From Liolophura sinensis (lineage: Eukaryota; Mollusca; Polyplacophora; Chitonida; Chitonidae), in assembly GCF_032854445.1 (NCBI RefSeq), contig NC_088297.1:10564163-10628162 (forward strand): 64,000 nucleotides of DNA, given 5' to 3'. Positions 1 to 12,700 of the stretch are shown in pieces (within the stretch, counting starts at the first letter, position 1; the number at the start of each line of letters is the position of its first letter). Under the pieces are notes generated by a model. That model made no database searches. It saw only the letters and a program-made list of their open reading frames with translations, and had not been told where the DNA came from. A program made the position numbers and the translations under genes.

Positions 1-95
1 ACATACGTAAGAAAAGAAGCCACCATGAGCTGGACTTGAACTCACATCAATCACATGGGTGAGAGGCTTCTTTGGGATAGTGCTGTAATATAGCG
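1..95 (-). mobile_element. SINE-A fragment (head region)
   Basis: Reads catgagctggacttgaact, then the degraded tRNA-like head, reverse orientation. SINE-A here is a ~250 bp tRNA-headed family seen many times in this window; its plus form begins ggggcctccgtggctcag and ends caccaatcaaataaata. Confidence 0.65.
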
Positions 96-105
96 TTATA
101 ATTAA

Positions 106-301
106 TCTAGATGTGGGCCATGAAGACCCCCAGTAATAGGTACATATTAATTAGTCTAGATGTGGGCCACGAAGACCCCCAGTAATAGGTACATATTAAT
201 TAATCTAGATGTGGGCCACGAAGACCCCCAGTAATAGGTACATATTAATTAATTTAGATGTGGGCCACGAAGACCCCCAGTAATAGGTACATATCAACAC
301 C
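106..301. repeat. 49-bp tandem repeat, 4 copies
   Basis: Copies start at 106, 155, 204 and 253 with the core tctagatgtgggcca and gaagacccccagtaatagg. Nearly identical copies mean recent expansion. Lies in the PTDSS1 intron upstream of exon a, just after a SINE fragment (1-95). Confidence 0.9.
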
Positions 302-574
302 TACATGTACTCTGCAAAGATGGATGATTTTTAGTCCTGCTTTTGTTTTCCTTTCCTTCACACTTAAACTTGGTCACCACCATTATCATGATTAAATTGA
401 TTAAACCCGTGAAACACCTACATGGATATTCAGTACTTTTGTGGTTTCGTTCCAGTCAGTTTCCTTTATGTTATGCATCAGCAACCTATGGATGGTTATT
501 GGACCATAGTTTTGTATTCGTGAGTATGACAAATAAATTTAGGGGCACTCAGACCACTGTGTTTATTTTCTCAG

Positions 575-733
575 GAATACGCTGTGAACTGTTCTCACAT
601 CACATTGGCACGATTCTGGGCATCATTCGATTTCTTTGCCTTCTCACATTTTTGGGGCTGGGCACTGAAGGCACTACTGATCCGGCACTATGGCATCTGC
701 TGGACCATCAGTATCATGTGGGAGATTACAGAG
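575..733 (+). CDS. PTDSS1: PTDSS1 exon a (first in window)
   Basis: Acceptor ttttctcag, donor gag|gtgagt. Reads [15 protein letters not shown] to ISIMWEITE, phase 0 at both ends. It carries the catalytic-core His (HFWGW) and the two Glu of WEITE. The donor region is repeated twice just downstream. Confidence 0.93.
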
Positions 734-3700
734 GTGAGTTTTTTGCACTGTTGCACTAACTGAACTATTGATTTTCTGTTGGAGGCTACAGAGGTGAGTT
801 TTTGGCACGAAGGTACTAACTGAACTGTTGATATTCTGCTGGAGATTGGTGAGTAAAATTTGTGGCACTATTTTGTCCGGTATGAACACATTTTATTCTA
901 CATATAACAAGAAGACTTTTTTTGGTACAAATTTCTGAAATTTAGCTGATAAACCATTAAGTACTTTTTGCGTGTTTGTGTTTCTTCAAGCATTTTTGAA
1001 GGCATTGTTTCTGTGTTGACTGATAAAATTATACTTTTTCTGAAGCCCTGAAACTGGCCAATCCAACCAATGTAGTTTTGTTTTCGAAATGAAATCAAAA
1101 ATGTGCATAAATTGTTGTCTTTCATATGCAACAAGGTTGGGGAATTAGGATATGTGAATACTGTTGAGCATATTTGATAGAAACACTCTTGAAAAGCTGC
1201 CATACTTTCATATCATTCATATTCACGTACGTTCAGTTTTCTCTTTTCGATTACAGATGGCATTTGCACATTTACTGCCAAACTTCGCAGAGTGCTGGTG
1301 GGATGCGATCGTCCTTGACGTGTTGATCTGTAACGGACTGGGCATCTGGCTGGGGATGTATATCTGTAACAAACTGGAGATGAGGAACTACCACTGGGAG
1401 AGTATCAGGTGTGTGGGGGATGTGTAACAGGCTGGGCATCTGGCTGGGGATGTATATCTGTAACAAACTGGAGATGAGGAACTACCACTGGGAGAGTATC
1501 AGGTGGGTGGGGGATGTGTAACAGGCTGGGCATCTGGCTGGGGATGTATATCTGTAACAAACTGGAGATGAGGAACTACCACTGGGAGAGTATCAGGTGG
1601 GTGGGGGATGTGTAACAGGCTGGGCATCTGGCTGGGGATGTATATCTGTAACAAACTGGAGATGAGGAACTACCACTGGGAGAGTATCAGGTGGGTGGGG
1701 GATGTGTAACAGGCTGGGCATCTGGCTGGGGATGTATATCTGTAACAAACTGGAGATGAGGAACTACCACTGGGAGAGTATCAGGTGGGTGGGGGATGTG
1801 TAACAGGCTGGGCATCTGGCTGGGGATGTATATCTGTAACAAACTGGAGATGAGGAACTACCACTGGGAGAGTATCAGGTGGGTGGGGGGATGTGTAACA
1901 GGATGGGCAACTGACTGTGAATATGTATCTGCAAAAAACTGGAGATGAGAAACTACCAATGGGTTGGTGGGGTGTGTGTAACAAGCTGGGCATCTGACTG
2001 TGGATGTATATCTGTGACAAACTGGAGATAAGGTGTACAACAGGTTGGGGATGAACTATTACTGGGAGAGTATAAAGGTGGGTGGGAGGTGTGTAACAAG
2101 CTGAGCATCTGACTGGATGTATATCTGTGACAAACTGGAGATAAGGTGTACAACAGGTTGGGGATGAACTATTACTGGGAGAGTATAAAGGTGGGTGGGG
2201 GATGTGTAACAAGGTGGGCATCTGACTGTGGATGTATATCTGTGACAAACTGGAGATAAGGTGTACAACAGGTTGGGGATGAACTATTACTGGGAGAGTA
2301 TAAAGGTGGGTGGGGGATGTGTAACAAGCTGGGCATCTGACTGTGGATGTATATCTGTGACAAACTGGAGATAAGGTGTACAACAGGTTGGGGATGAACT
2401 ATTACTGGGAGAGTATAAAGGTGGGTGGGGGATGTGTAACAAGCTGGGCATCTGACTGTGGATGTATATCTGTGACAAACTGGAGATAAGGTGTACAACA
2501 GGTTGGGGATGAACTATTACTGGGAGAGTATAAAGGTGGGTGGGGGATGTGTAACAAGCTGAGCATCTGACTGTGGATGTATATCTGTGACAAACTGGAG
2601 ATAAAGTGTACAACAGGTTGGGGATGAACTATTACTGGGAGAGTATAAAGGTGGGTGGGGGATGTGTAACAAGCTGGGCATCTGACTGTGGATGTATATC
2701 TGTGACAAACTGGAGATAAGGTGTACAACAGGTTGGGGGTGAACTATTACCGGGAGAGTATAAAGGTGGGTGGGGGATGTGTAACAAGCTGAGCATCTGA
2801 CTGTGGATGTATATCTGTGACAAACTGGAGATAAGGTGTACAACAGGTTGGGGATGAACTATTACTGGTAGAGTATAAAGGTGGGTGGGGGATGTGTAAC
2901 AAGCTGGGCATCTGACTGTGGATGTATATCTGTGACAAACTGGAGATAAAGTGTACAACAGGTTGGGGGTGAACTATTACTGGGAGAGTATAAAGGTGGG
3001 TGGGGGATGTGTAACAAGCTGAGCATCTGACTGTGGATGTATATCTGTGACAAACTGGAGATAAGGTGTACAACAGGTTGGGGATGAACTATTACTGGGA
3101 GAGTATAAAGGTGGGTGGGGGATGTGTAACAAGCTGGGCATCTGACTGTGGATGTATATCTGTGACAAACTGGAGATAAAGTGTACAACAGGTTGGGGGT
3201 GAACTATTACTGGGAGAGTATAAAGGTGGGTGGGGGATGTGTAACAAGCTGGGCATCTGACTGTGGATGTATATCTGTGACAAACTGGAGATAAGGTGTA
3301 CAACAGGTTGGGGATGAACTATTACTGGGAGAGTATAAAGGTGGGTGGGGGATGTGTAACAAGCTGAGCATCTGACTGTGGATGTATATCTGTGACAAAC
3401 TGGAGATAAGGTGTACAACAGGTTGGGGATGAACTATTACTGGGAGAGTATAAAGGTGGGTGGGGGATGTGTAACAAGCTGGGCATCTGACTGTGGATGT
3501 ATATCTGTGACAAACTGGAGATAAAGTGTACAACAGGTTGGGGGTGAACTATTACTGGGAGAGTATAAAGGTGGGTGGGGGATGTGTAACAAGCTGAGCA
3601 TCTGACTGTGGATGTATATCTGTGACAAACTGGAGATAAGGTGTACAACAGGTTGGGGATGAACTATTACTGGGAGAGTATAAAGGTGGGTGGGGGATGT

Positions 3701-6700
3701 GTAACAAGCTGGGCATCTGACTGTGGATGTATATCTGTGACAAACTGGAGATAAGGTGTACAACAGGTTGGGGATGAACTATTACTGGGAGAGTATAAAG
3801 GTGGGTGGGGGATGTGTAACAAGCTGAGCATCTGACTGTGGATGTATATCTGTGACAAACTGGAGATAAGGTGTACAACAGGTTGGGGATGAACTATTAC
3901 TGGGAGAGTATAAAGGTGGGTGGGGGATGTGTAACAAGCTGAGCATCTGACTGGATGTATATCTGTGACAAACTGGGGATAAGGTGTACAACAGGTTGGG
4001 GATGAACTATTACTGGGAGAGTATAAAGGTGGGTGGGGGATGTGTAACAAGCTGGGCATCTGACTGTGGATGTATATCTGTGACAAACTGGAGATAAGGT
4101 GTACAACAGGTTGGGGGTGAACTATTACTGGGAGAGTATAAAGGTGGGTGGGGTGGGGGGTGTAACAAGCTGGTGTGTCTAGGAATGAACTACCACTGGA
4201 AGAGTGTCAGGTGGGTGGGTGGGTGGGGGCTGGGGGTGTACAACAGGTTGGGGATGAACTAGTGGGAGAGTATAAAGGTGGGTGGGGGTGTGTAACAGGC
4301 TTGGCATTTGACTGGTGATGAACTGCAGTTGGAAGGGGATGTCAATTTAGACGTGGGTGTTAGGATTTAAATGAATGAATGATCCTTAAAAGACATTTGG
4401 GGACCTCAGTGGCTGAGGGGCTAGCACGACAGCACAGTGCAATGACCCTGGGCCTCTTACCAATGCGACTCATGCTAGCTTCCTCTCCGGCTGTACATGA
4501 GAATGTCTTCCAGCAATCTGCGGATGGTCGTGGGTTTCCCTCGGGCTCTGCCGGGTTTCCTCCCACCACAGTGCTGGCCACCATCGTATGAGTGAAATAT
4601 TTTTTAGTACAGCGTAAAACACCAATCAAATAAATAAATAATTGAATTAAAAGGCATTCTTTGTTCCAACTCTATCCCAATAGGAAATTTATGGACGGGC
4701 TACACAAAAGGGTCCAGTTATCAGTAGAACATATCGTTTTGTGCTGTGACACTGCGGTGCTTGTGTACTACCTAGGTGTTTTACGAGCAGACATACACTG
4801 ATAAGTGTGACAGAATAAAAGAATGAATGAAGGATTTCATAGCTTCTGACTGCTATGGTGCAGGCTTGCATGAAGATGTTTTCGAGTTCCCCATTATTTA
4901 AGTCTTTTAAGCCAGATGGGTTTCGGTGACCCCAGACATAAGTTGTTATTCTAAAGCACTTTTGAAATAAGATGTTATTCCATGGTCTTGTGTTTGTGTT
5001 TTAGAGATATTCACTCTACCCCAGGGAAAATCAGACGAGCTGTGTTACAGTTCACACCTGCCAGGTGAGTGCTTACTAATCTATACAGGTAGAAGCTCTT
5101 GGCAAACCAGGGTTCGGGTGATTGTAAGCAGAAACAGCTGTGGTTTAGGGTTATAGAAATAGCATGCACCTGATTGGTTAAAACTGATAAGATGGGGGCG
5201 CTTTCCATTTTCTAAGTGATTGCAAATTTTTTTCTTTGAACTGCGATATCTCAGTCGTGCAACGTGACCAAGGCTAAAAAAATGTATGCTTGTTACAAAA
5301 CTTTCTGAGGGATACTCTTGATGGATACATATATTTGGTTTAGTTTTTTTTTTTTCTTTTAAAACTGTCTTATAAACAGCCTGCTTGGAAGAGAGACACT
5401 GACAGCTCACGTGCAAAACATGCCTTCTAGTTGAGATTAAATCTAGTTATTGGCAGCTGTTCATTAAAATACAATGTGTACACTTAAAGAAAAAGTGAAA
5501 ATGAAAGAAGCTGACATAAATGTTTGTTGTTTTTTTATGTATTCGTTCAGTTGGACACATGTTCGCTGGTTGGACCCCAACTCTTCCTACATGCGTGTCG
5601 TTGCTGTTGCAATACTAGTAGTCATATTTCAGGTAAGTTTAATCTCGGCAGGTCCTCTAACGAGAGTCGATTAAGGTACGTGTACATGCTTACCAGGTGT
5701 AATAGGTCTCCTATAAGTACATAGAGTTGTGTGGCTAGTGACGAAGAGTTATATAGCCACAAGGTTTTGACAGTAAAAATTTAATCAAATTTACCTTTAA
5801 TCAAATTCGATCAGCAAAGTGTAACATTTAGATGCAGTTTGAAAACATAATTCGTGTCATGTAGAAGGTTGAGGCGTATTGCCCAGATGGGGAGTGAGTA
5901 AACTTCACAGAAATCATGCCATAATGTGTCCAGGTTGGAAAACGTTCCTCTAATACGCCAATACCGGCCCCGATAGCACAGTTGGTAGAGCGTCCGCTTC
6001 GGGAGCGGTAGATCCAGGGTCAATCCTGGGTCGAGTGACCCCTAAGACTTTAAAAGAGGAAGTGGTAACTTCTTCGCTTGGCATTCAGAATGAAGGGGAT
6101 AGTTCAACAACTGGTTGACCCGTATCAGTATAGTGGCTCGGGCGTGCGGCTAACTTGCCTCTGGTAAGGCATCTCAGTGAAGCAGCACTAGATAAAAGAG
6201 CTGTGGAAATCCGCCCTACAACAAAGAGGCACATTACATACACTCTAAGGATTCGCCCTACAACAAAGAGGCACATTACATACACTCTAAGGATTCCTTC
6301 GTCATCATATGACTGAAAAATTGTTAAGTACGATGTTAAACCCCTAGTGACTCACTCACTCTAATACACCAAAACATGCACTATGTTGCATGTTTTGTGG
6401 AGGATTTAAATTATCTCTGTTATTATCAGTCTGATTCACAAGGCTAATTTGAGGTGAGCTCCACTTCTGTCAGATTTTAACCTCTGCTGTAATATGCAAA
6501 AGTCATACTACCCTAATTCCTCGACCTTTTCTAATATGAAAGAGCAACTTTCAGTGCAGTTTATGCACATTTTTAATTTGCTTTTTGGGGCCTCCGTGGC
6601 TCAGTCGGCTAGCGCTCTAGCGCAGCGTAATGACCCAAAAGCCTCTCACCAATGCGGTCGCTGTGAGTTCAAGACCAGCTCATGCTGCCTTCCTCTCCGG

Positions 6701-9700
6701 CCGTACGTGGGAAGGTCTGCCAGCAACCTGTGGATGGTCGTGGGTTTCCCCCGGGCTCTGCCCGGTTTCCACCCACCATAATGCTGGCTGCCATTGTATA
6801 AGTGAAATATTCTTGAGTACGGCGTAAAACACCAATCAAAAAAAAAAAAAAAAAAAAAATAATTTGCTTTTTTGTTTGTATTGGTCATTTTCAGGGCTTT
6901 ACAAAAAGTATAAATTTATCAGTCAGCACAGAATAATGCCTTCAGAATAGACTTGAATAAACACCTTGCAACATGTGAAAAAAGGCTGAGGAATGGAGTA
7001 CACATGTATACGCCACAACGATTCTTCATTGGTTATTTGCATGGCATTAACCGATGCCTGGCTGATATTATCTGTATTGTATTGTTTTGCATTTTAGTGA
7101 CCAGCAATCGGCAAGGGGATTTGTATGACTTCGTGATACCTTATTCATAACAACTGTAATTTGTCACCATTTTTGCATGTTTGTCACAAGCCTGTCATTA
7201 AGCAATAGGACATTTTATTTATTACTTTAAGTGGAGTTTTACGCCGTACTCAAGAATTTTTCACTTATACGACGGCGGCCAGCATTATGGTGGGAGAAGA
7301 CTGGGCAGAGCCCGGTAGAAAACCCACGACCATCAACAGGTTGCTGGCAGACCGTCCCACTTATGGCTGGAGAGGAAGCCACATGGACTTGAACTCACGG
7401 TGACCTCATTGAGCAACAGGAAAAGGATAACTGCCTGCACCAAATAGGGCTTTGACAGGGGGCCTATTGTATGGTTCTGGACAAAACTACCACATAAAAA
7501 ATATTGTAACTTTTGAAGTAAAGTAAAAAAAAGTGTATAGTCTGTCATTTATGTAGTTCAACTTAAACATTGTTTACAGGTTTGTGCAAGGTGTTTATTT
7601 AAACTTATTCTGAGGGCATGCTCTTCTGTAGACTGATAAAATTATATGTTTTGTCAAGCCCTGAAGTTGACCAACCCATTTGATGTAATTTTGTCTGCAA
7701 AATCAAACTAAGAAAGTCCTAAAATGTCACGGAAACTTGCTTTTTAATATGTGAAAAGGTTGAGGAACTAAAGTAGTCATGCTAAAGTGATTACATGTAG
7801 TTGTTAAAATTAGCAGGCTGTACCTGCCGAAAGGTTGAGCACCTGATTCTGTGTTGAGGGGTCACTTGTTGAGGGTCACTTAGCTTCATCAGAAAAAAAT
7901 AGGGGAGAGCAGGAGGGAAAATTTAATTTGTTACTGTTTTTTTTTTTTGATTTTGGCTAATGAAAGAGATAGGGAATTCAAAGAAACAGAGAGAGAAATA
8001 TAAAAGAAGAAAATCTATCAAAATGCCAACAAAGAGTAGGGCCAGTAGGGTTACCCTCAACAAACATGTTTTTCATGATGGCCTTAACTCTTAACAAGCT
8101 CTTGTGGGGGGCAGGACTCCCCACAAGTTTGTGTGCTGACTCAATAAGCCTTATCAATACCCCCTGGGGGAAATACAGGCTGAGTTTGTCTTTATTGGCA
8201 GGGATAATGACATCTCCTGGTTAAGAAGACTTTTACCTGTCTTGTTTGCTAACTTTGTAGCGATTCCTCGTATTGATCCGGTGGCTGGAAGCAACGCTGA
8301 GAAGCCGACAAAGAGCAGATTGTGTAAATTGATTGCTTCTGGTGGACAAGTTTTTGTCATTGTCTAGGGCTGTGTAAATAGGCAGATCACCAGTCATGGT
8401 CTGCAATTAGACACGTCTTACTCAGTGATTCGTGTGGCGGTCGTGGTTTTAATAAGCCTTGGGTGTTTGACAGGTGTTTTACCTCTTGTGAATTGATTAG
8501 GTTTTTATGCCTAGGCCTTACTGTTTATAGTGTATGTCATAAACAGACAAGAGTGAGTGAGTGAGTGAGTGCTTGGGGTTTAACATCGTACTTAACAATT
8601 AACTTAACAGTCATATGACGACGAAGGAATCCTTGAGTAAGCAGACAAGATGAGCAGCAATTGATTATCGGCTGAACAGTATTACGTTACACATGCATCT
8701 AAGGCTAAAATGATGACAGGCTCAATGGAAGTCGGCAGTTAGATAGACCTTGCCTGCGACTGCTCGATCTTGGTTTAATTAGCTGAGATTGTTTGACATG
8801 TGCTTTTCCTCTTGTGAATTGATCTGTTTTATATGGATATGTTTTCACAGTGCACTGCTGACCTGGGAACAGGGAATTTGTAGACTTGCCCACTCCCACA
8901 GCAGCCTGTGTGGAGTAGCTGTTTGCATTTCTAACATTGGTTGAAGACCACTTATCTTCCATCATAATAGTGTTCATGTCTGTATACGTCACACGTGGGA
9001 AAATTGCCATAGGTCGCTGGTTTATGCCAGGTGCACAACTTTCCTCTGTATACAGATAAAACTGATCACCATTGTGTGCATAAAAAATTCTTGATCATGA
9101 TGGTAAACCACAGTTAAATTAATAAATAAATGACTGTACCCTACAGGTATGTTCACTGTACCCCACAGGTATATTCACTGTACCCTACAGGTACATTCAC
9201 TGTACCCTGCAGGTATATTCACTATACACTGCAGGTATATTCACTGTACCCTACAGGTATTTTCACTGTACCCTACAGGTATATTCACTGTACCCTACAG
9301 GTACATTCACTGTACCCTGCAGGTATATTCACTATACACTGCAGGTATATTCACTGTACCCTGCAGGTATATTCACTGTTCACTGCAGGTATATTCACTG
9401 TACCCTACAGGTATATTCACCGTACCCTGCAGGTATATTCACTGTACACTGCAGGTATATTCACTGTACCCTACAGGTATATTCACCGTACCCTGCAGAT
9501 ATATTCACTGTACCCTGCAGGTATTTTTGGATGCTTATAATCAGACAACACAACCAATATGCCATACTTGTGAACATCAAAAGCACGCAGAGTTTATGAT
9601 TGACGTGCCATGAAATGTTTTTTTTTTAATTGTAAAATTGTAAACTTGTTTATGTCCAAAAGTAAGAGGATTTATTCTTTCTAGAATGTAGTAGCATTTT

Positions 9701-12700
9701 TAAAATGTCACAAAAAATTAAAAATGTGAACCAGGGAGATCCGCTAGATTTAAAAAAAAAAGTTTGTGATGGAAAACAACTGCTTTCTTTCACATTGCTG
9801 TAGTTATTAGTTTATGTAAGCATAAATTTACATATACATGTATGGTTTTTGTCTGTTTACAGTTGGCAGAACTGAACACGTTTTTCCTGAAGCACATATT
9901 TATTATACCTGAGAGTCACACGCTGAATGTGATCCGTATTTTACTGATCGCGGGCACCTCCGCTCCGGCCATACGGTGAGTGAAACCAGTCAGCAGAGTT
10001 CTGCATACACTCTTCTCTCATCTACAGATACTGATATATTAGGTCTGTTTGTGAAAAAACAGATTTGTGAAAATTACGCTTTTGTAAAAGCATATGCCAG
10101 GAAAGTTTATATTTTGCGTCTATGGAAAGGTGTTTATAAAGATAATCATAATATCATTTCTCTGCAGTCCTCAGTTAATGTTTCAGTTCGTTGTTTTTTT
10201 TTTGTTTGTTGCAGTGGTGTTAATAAAAAATCTAGTTCTTTCTCTCATTATCACTCTTGTACAGAGGATGTTTTAAAGAATGTAGGATGTTAAATGTTAA
10301 AGAATGTAGGATGTTAAATGTTAATGAATGCAGGATGTTAAATGTTAATGAATGCAGGATGTTAAATGTTAAAGAATGTAGGATGTTAAATGTTAAAGAA
10401 TGTAGGATGTTAAATGTTAATGAATGTAGGATGTTAAATGTTAATGAATGTAGGATGTTAAATGTTAAAGAATGTAGGATGTTAAATGTTAAAGAATGTA
10501 GGATGTTAAATGTTAATGAATGTAGGATGTTAAACTTCATTGAATCAGTCAATTGCCTATATTAGTTGATCTTTAACACCAATAAAGTCAATGAATTAAA
10601 TCTTAGTATTCACCGACCATAACTTTTCAGTTTGTTGCACAAAGGCAGCATGTGTTAATGATGACTGTAGTCAGAATGAAAATCACAACGTTTTAAACGA
10701 GCAAAGCCAGGAATGTGCAAGGCGTGTGCAGTGTGAAATTCCTTCTTTATGTTCTCCCTTCATGTAACTCTCTCTGTTTTTCTTACAGACAGTATTATGG
10801 CTATGTGACAGATCCCCAATGTAGGAGAGTGGGCACACAGTGCTGGGTGTTTTGGTAAGATTACAGTGAACAGAATGTTAATCCAATGGCATTGGTGGTG
10901 CACTGCGCTTTGTGGGACAGGATACCATTTAATACAGGGGTCAAAATGTTTAGTCTTTCATTCAGTTTTAAAGATTGTAAAAAATTAAAATGAGTGCTTC
11001 TAGGTTAACGTCGTACTTAACAATTTTTCAGTCATATGATGACGAAGGAATAATTAGTGTGCATGTAATGTGCCTCCTTGTTGCAGGACGGATTTCCACC
11101 GCTCTTTTATCTAGTACTGCTTCACTGAGACGCCTCACCAAAGGAAAGTATTCCGCCCCGCCCGAGCCATTATACTGATACAGGTCAACCAGTTGTTGCA
11201 CTATCCCCTTCATGCTGAACGCCAAGCGAGGAAGTTACAACTTCCTCTTTTAAAGTCTTAGGTGTGACTCGACACAGGATTGACCCAGGATCTGCGGCTC
11301 CCGAAGCGAACGCTCTACCAACTGTGCTATCGGGGCCGGTCAAAAAAATAAAATGAATTTATTGAATCATGCAAATATTCATAATTTCACACATATATTG
11401 ATTGTTGTATTTTATGCACTTCGTTAAGGCGTCTGAGTGAAGCAGCACTAGAGAAAAGAGCGGTGGAAATCTGTCCTGCAACAAGGACATTACATACACT
11501 CTAAGGATTCCTTCGTCGTCACATGACTGAAAAATTGTTAAGTACAGCGTTAAACCCCAAGCACTCACTCACTCTCTGTCTGTCAGTCTAATTTTAACAT
11601 TCCATCTTTTCACATCTGCCATTCATTTGTGGGATGTTACTGTGAATCTGAGTTCATTGTTATTTTTTTCCGTTGTGTTAGTTGTCTCTTTGTCACACTT
11701 ACATCTAGTCGTTGACGTTAACATCCCTTTGTCTCTCTGTTTCAGTGCAATATCTATCATAGAAGCCATCATCTGTGTGAAGTTTGGGTTAGAGTTGTTC
11801 AAGCAGACAGAGGTTACGTACATTGTCATGTGGCTCTGGGTTAATGTAAGTACACCATCGATTTCGGGGGACCCTATGGGTCAAAGTCCGGAAAGCTGGG
11901 ATCAAATCTGGGTAGGGTCATACCAAATACTTATAAAATGGCACTTGTTGTTGCCTTGCCTGGCATTTAGCACTGAGAGTTTAGAGCAAGGAAACATGAC
12001 TGGTTGTCCTGGTGTCCATATAATGTGACTGGGTGGGGTGTCTTGTTTGGTGTCTTTGACATGATACTTTAGTGGCCGCATGGACAACAAGATACTTTAT
12101 ATGTACGCACAGCTAATGACTCCTCGTCCTGTGACTGGGAGCCTCCATGGACGACGAGGCTAACACGTCAGCCCGGCGTTATGACCCAGGAGCCTCCCAC
12201 TTATGCAGTCGCTGTGGTTCAAGGACAGCTCATGCTTGCTTTGGGTACGTGGGAAGATCTGCCAGTCACCTGCAGATGATCATGGGTTTCCCTTGGCTCT
12301 GCCCGGTTTCCTGTTTTCTCCCACCATAATGTTGGCTGTCATCGTAGAAGTGAAATATTCTTGAGTACAGCTTTTATACTTGTCAAATAAAAAACTAAAT
12401 AATGTGATGACTCAGCTGAGTGAAGTGTTGCAGGCTAAGGCCACACCAATACTATTTCGTGTTTTACCACGTTTACGGGAACTGATTGTTAAAAGTACCA
12501 AAATGAAATAAAAATAAAACTAAAATCCACCTTTTGATTTGTCCAGTCTTAATTGTATTTTTTGATTTTCCTGTTTTTCAACACTTTCTGTTCATGTAAA
12601 TTTGTCATCAGCTGACAAAAGGGAAAATCACTAATATAGTCCACATTTTCCACAAATTTGATGATTTTGAAGCTTTAGTTTTAATTTGTTACCCTGTTTC

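Noticed and set aside
1781-4106. Many ~108-codon minus-strand open frames ([20 protein letters not shown]-type)
   Set aside because: They repeat every 115 bases because they lie on the reverse of the PTDSS1 exon-derived satellite. No independent protein evidence.
5963-6040. Intact tRNA-Pro gene
   Set aside because: The tRNA-like sequence continues into the SINE-B body and several copies share it, so it is a SINE head rather than a tRNA gene.
9130-9525. CRISPR-like look of regular short repeats
   Set aside because: Units are contiguous with no unique spacers, and the DNA is animal.
9130-9613. Two overlapping repetitive open frames of 136 and 154 codons
   Set aside because: Artefact of the 20-base minisatellite, which lacks stops in these frames; both encode the same tyrosine-rich repeat.
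10232-10565. Open frames of ~100 codons on both strands
   Set aside because: The 24-base repeat has a period divisible by three and no stops on either strand; not coding.
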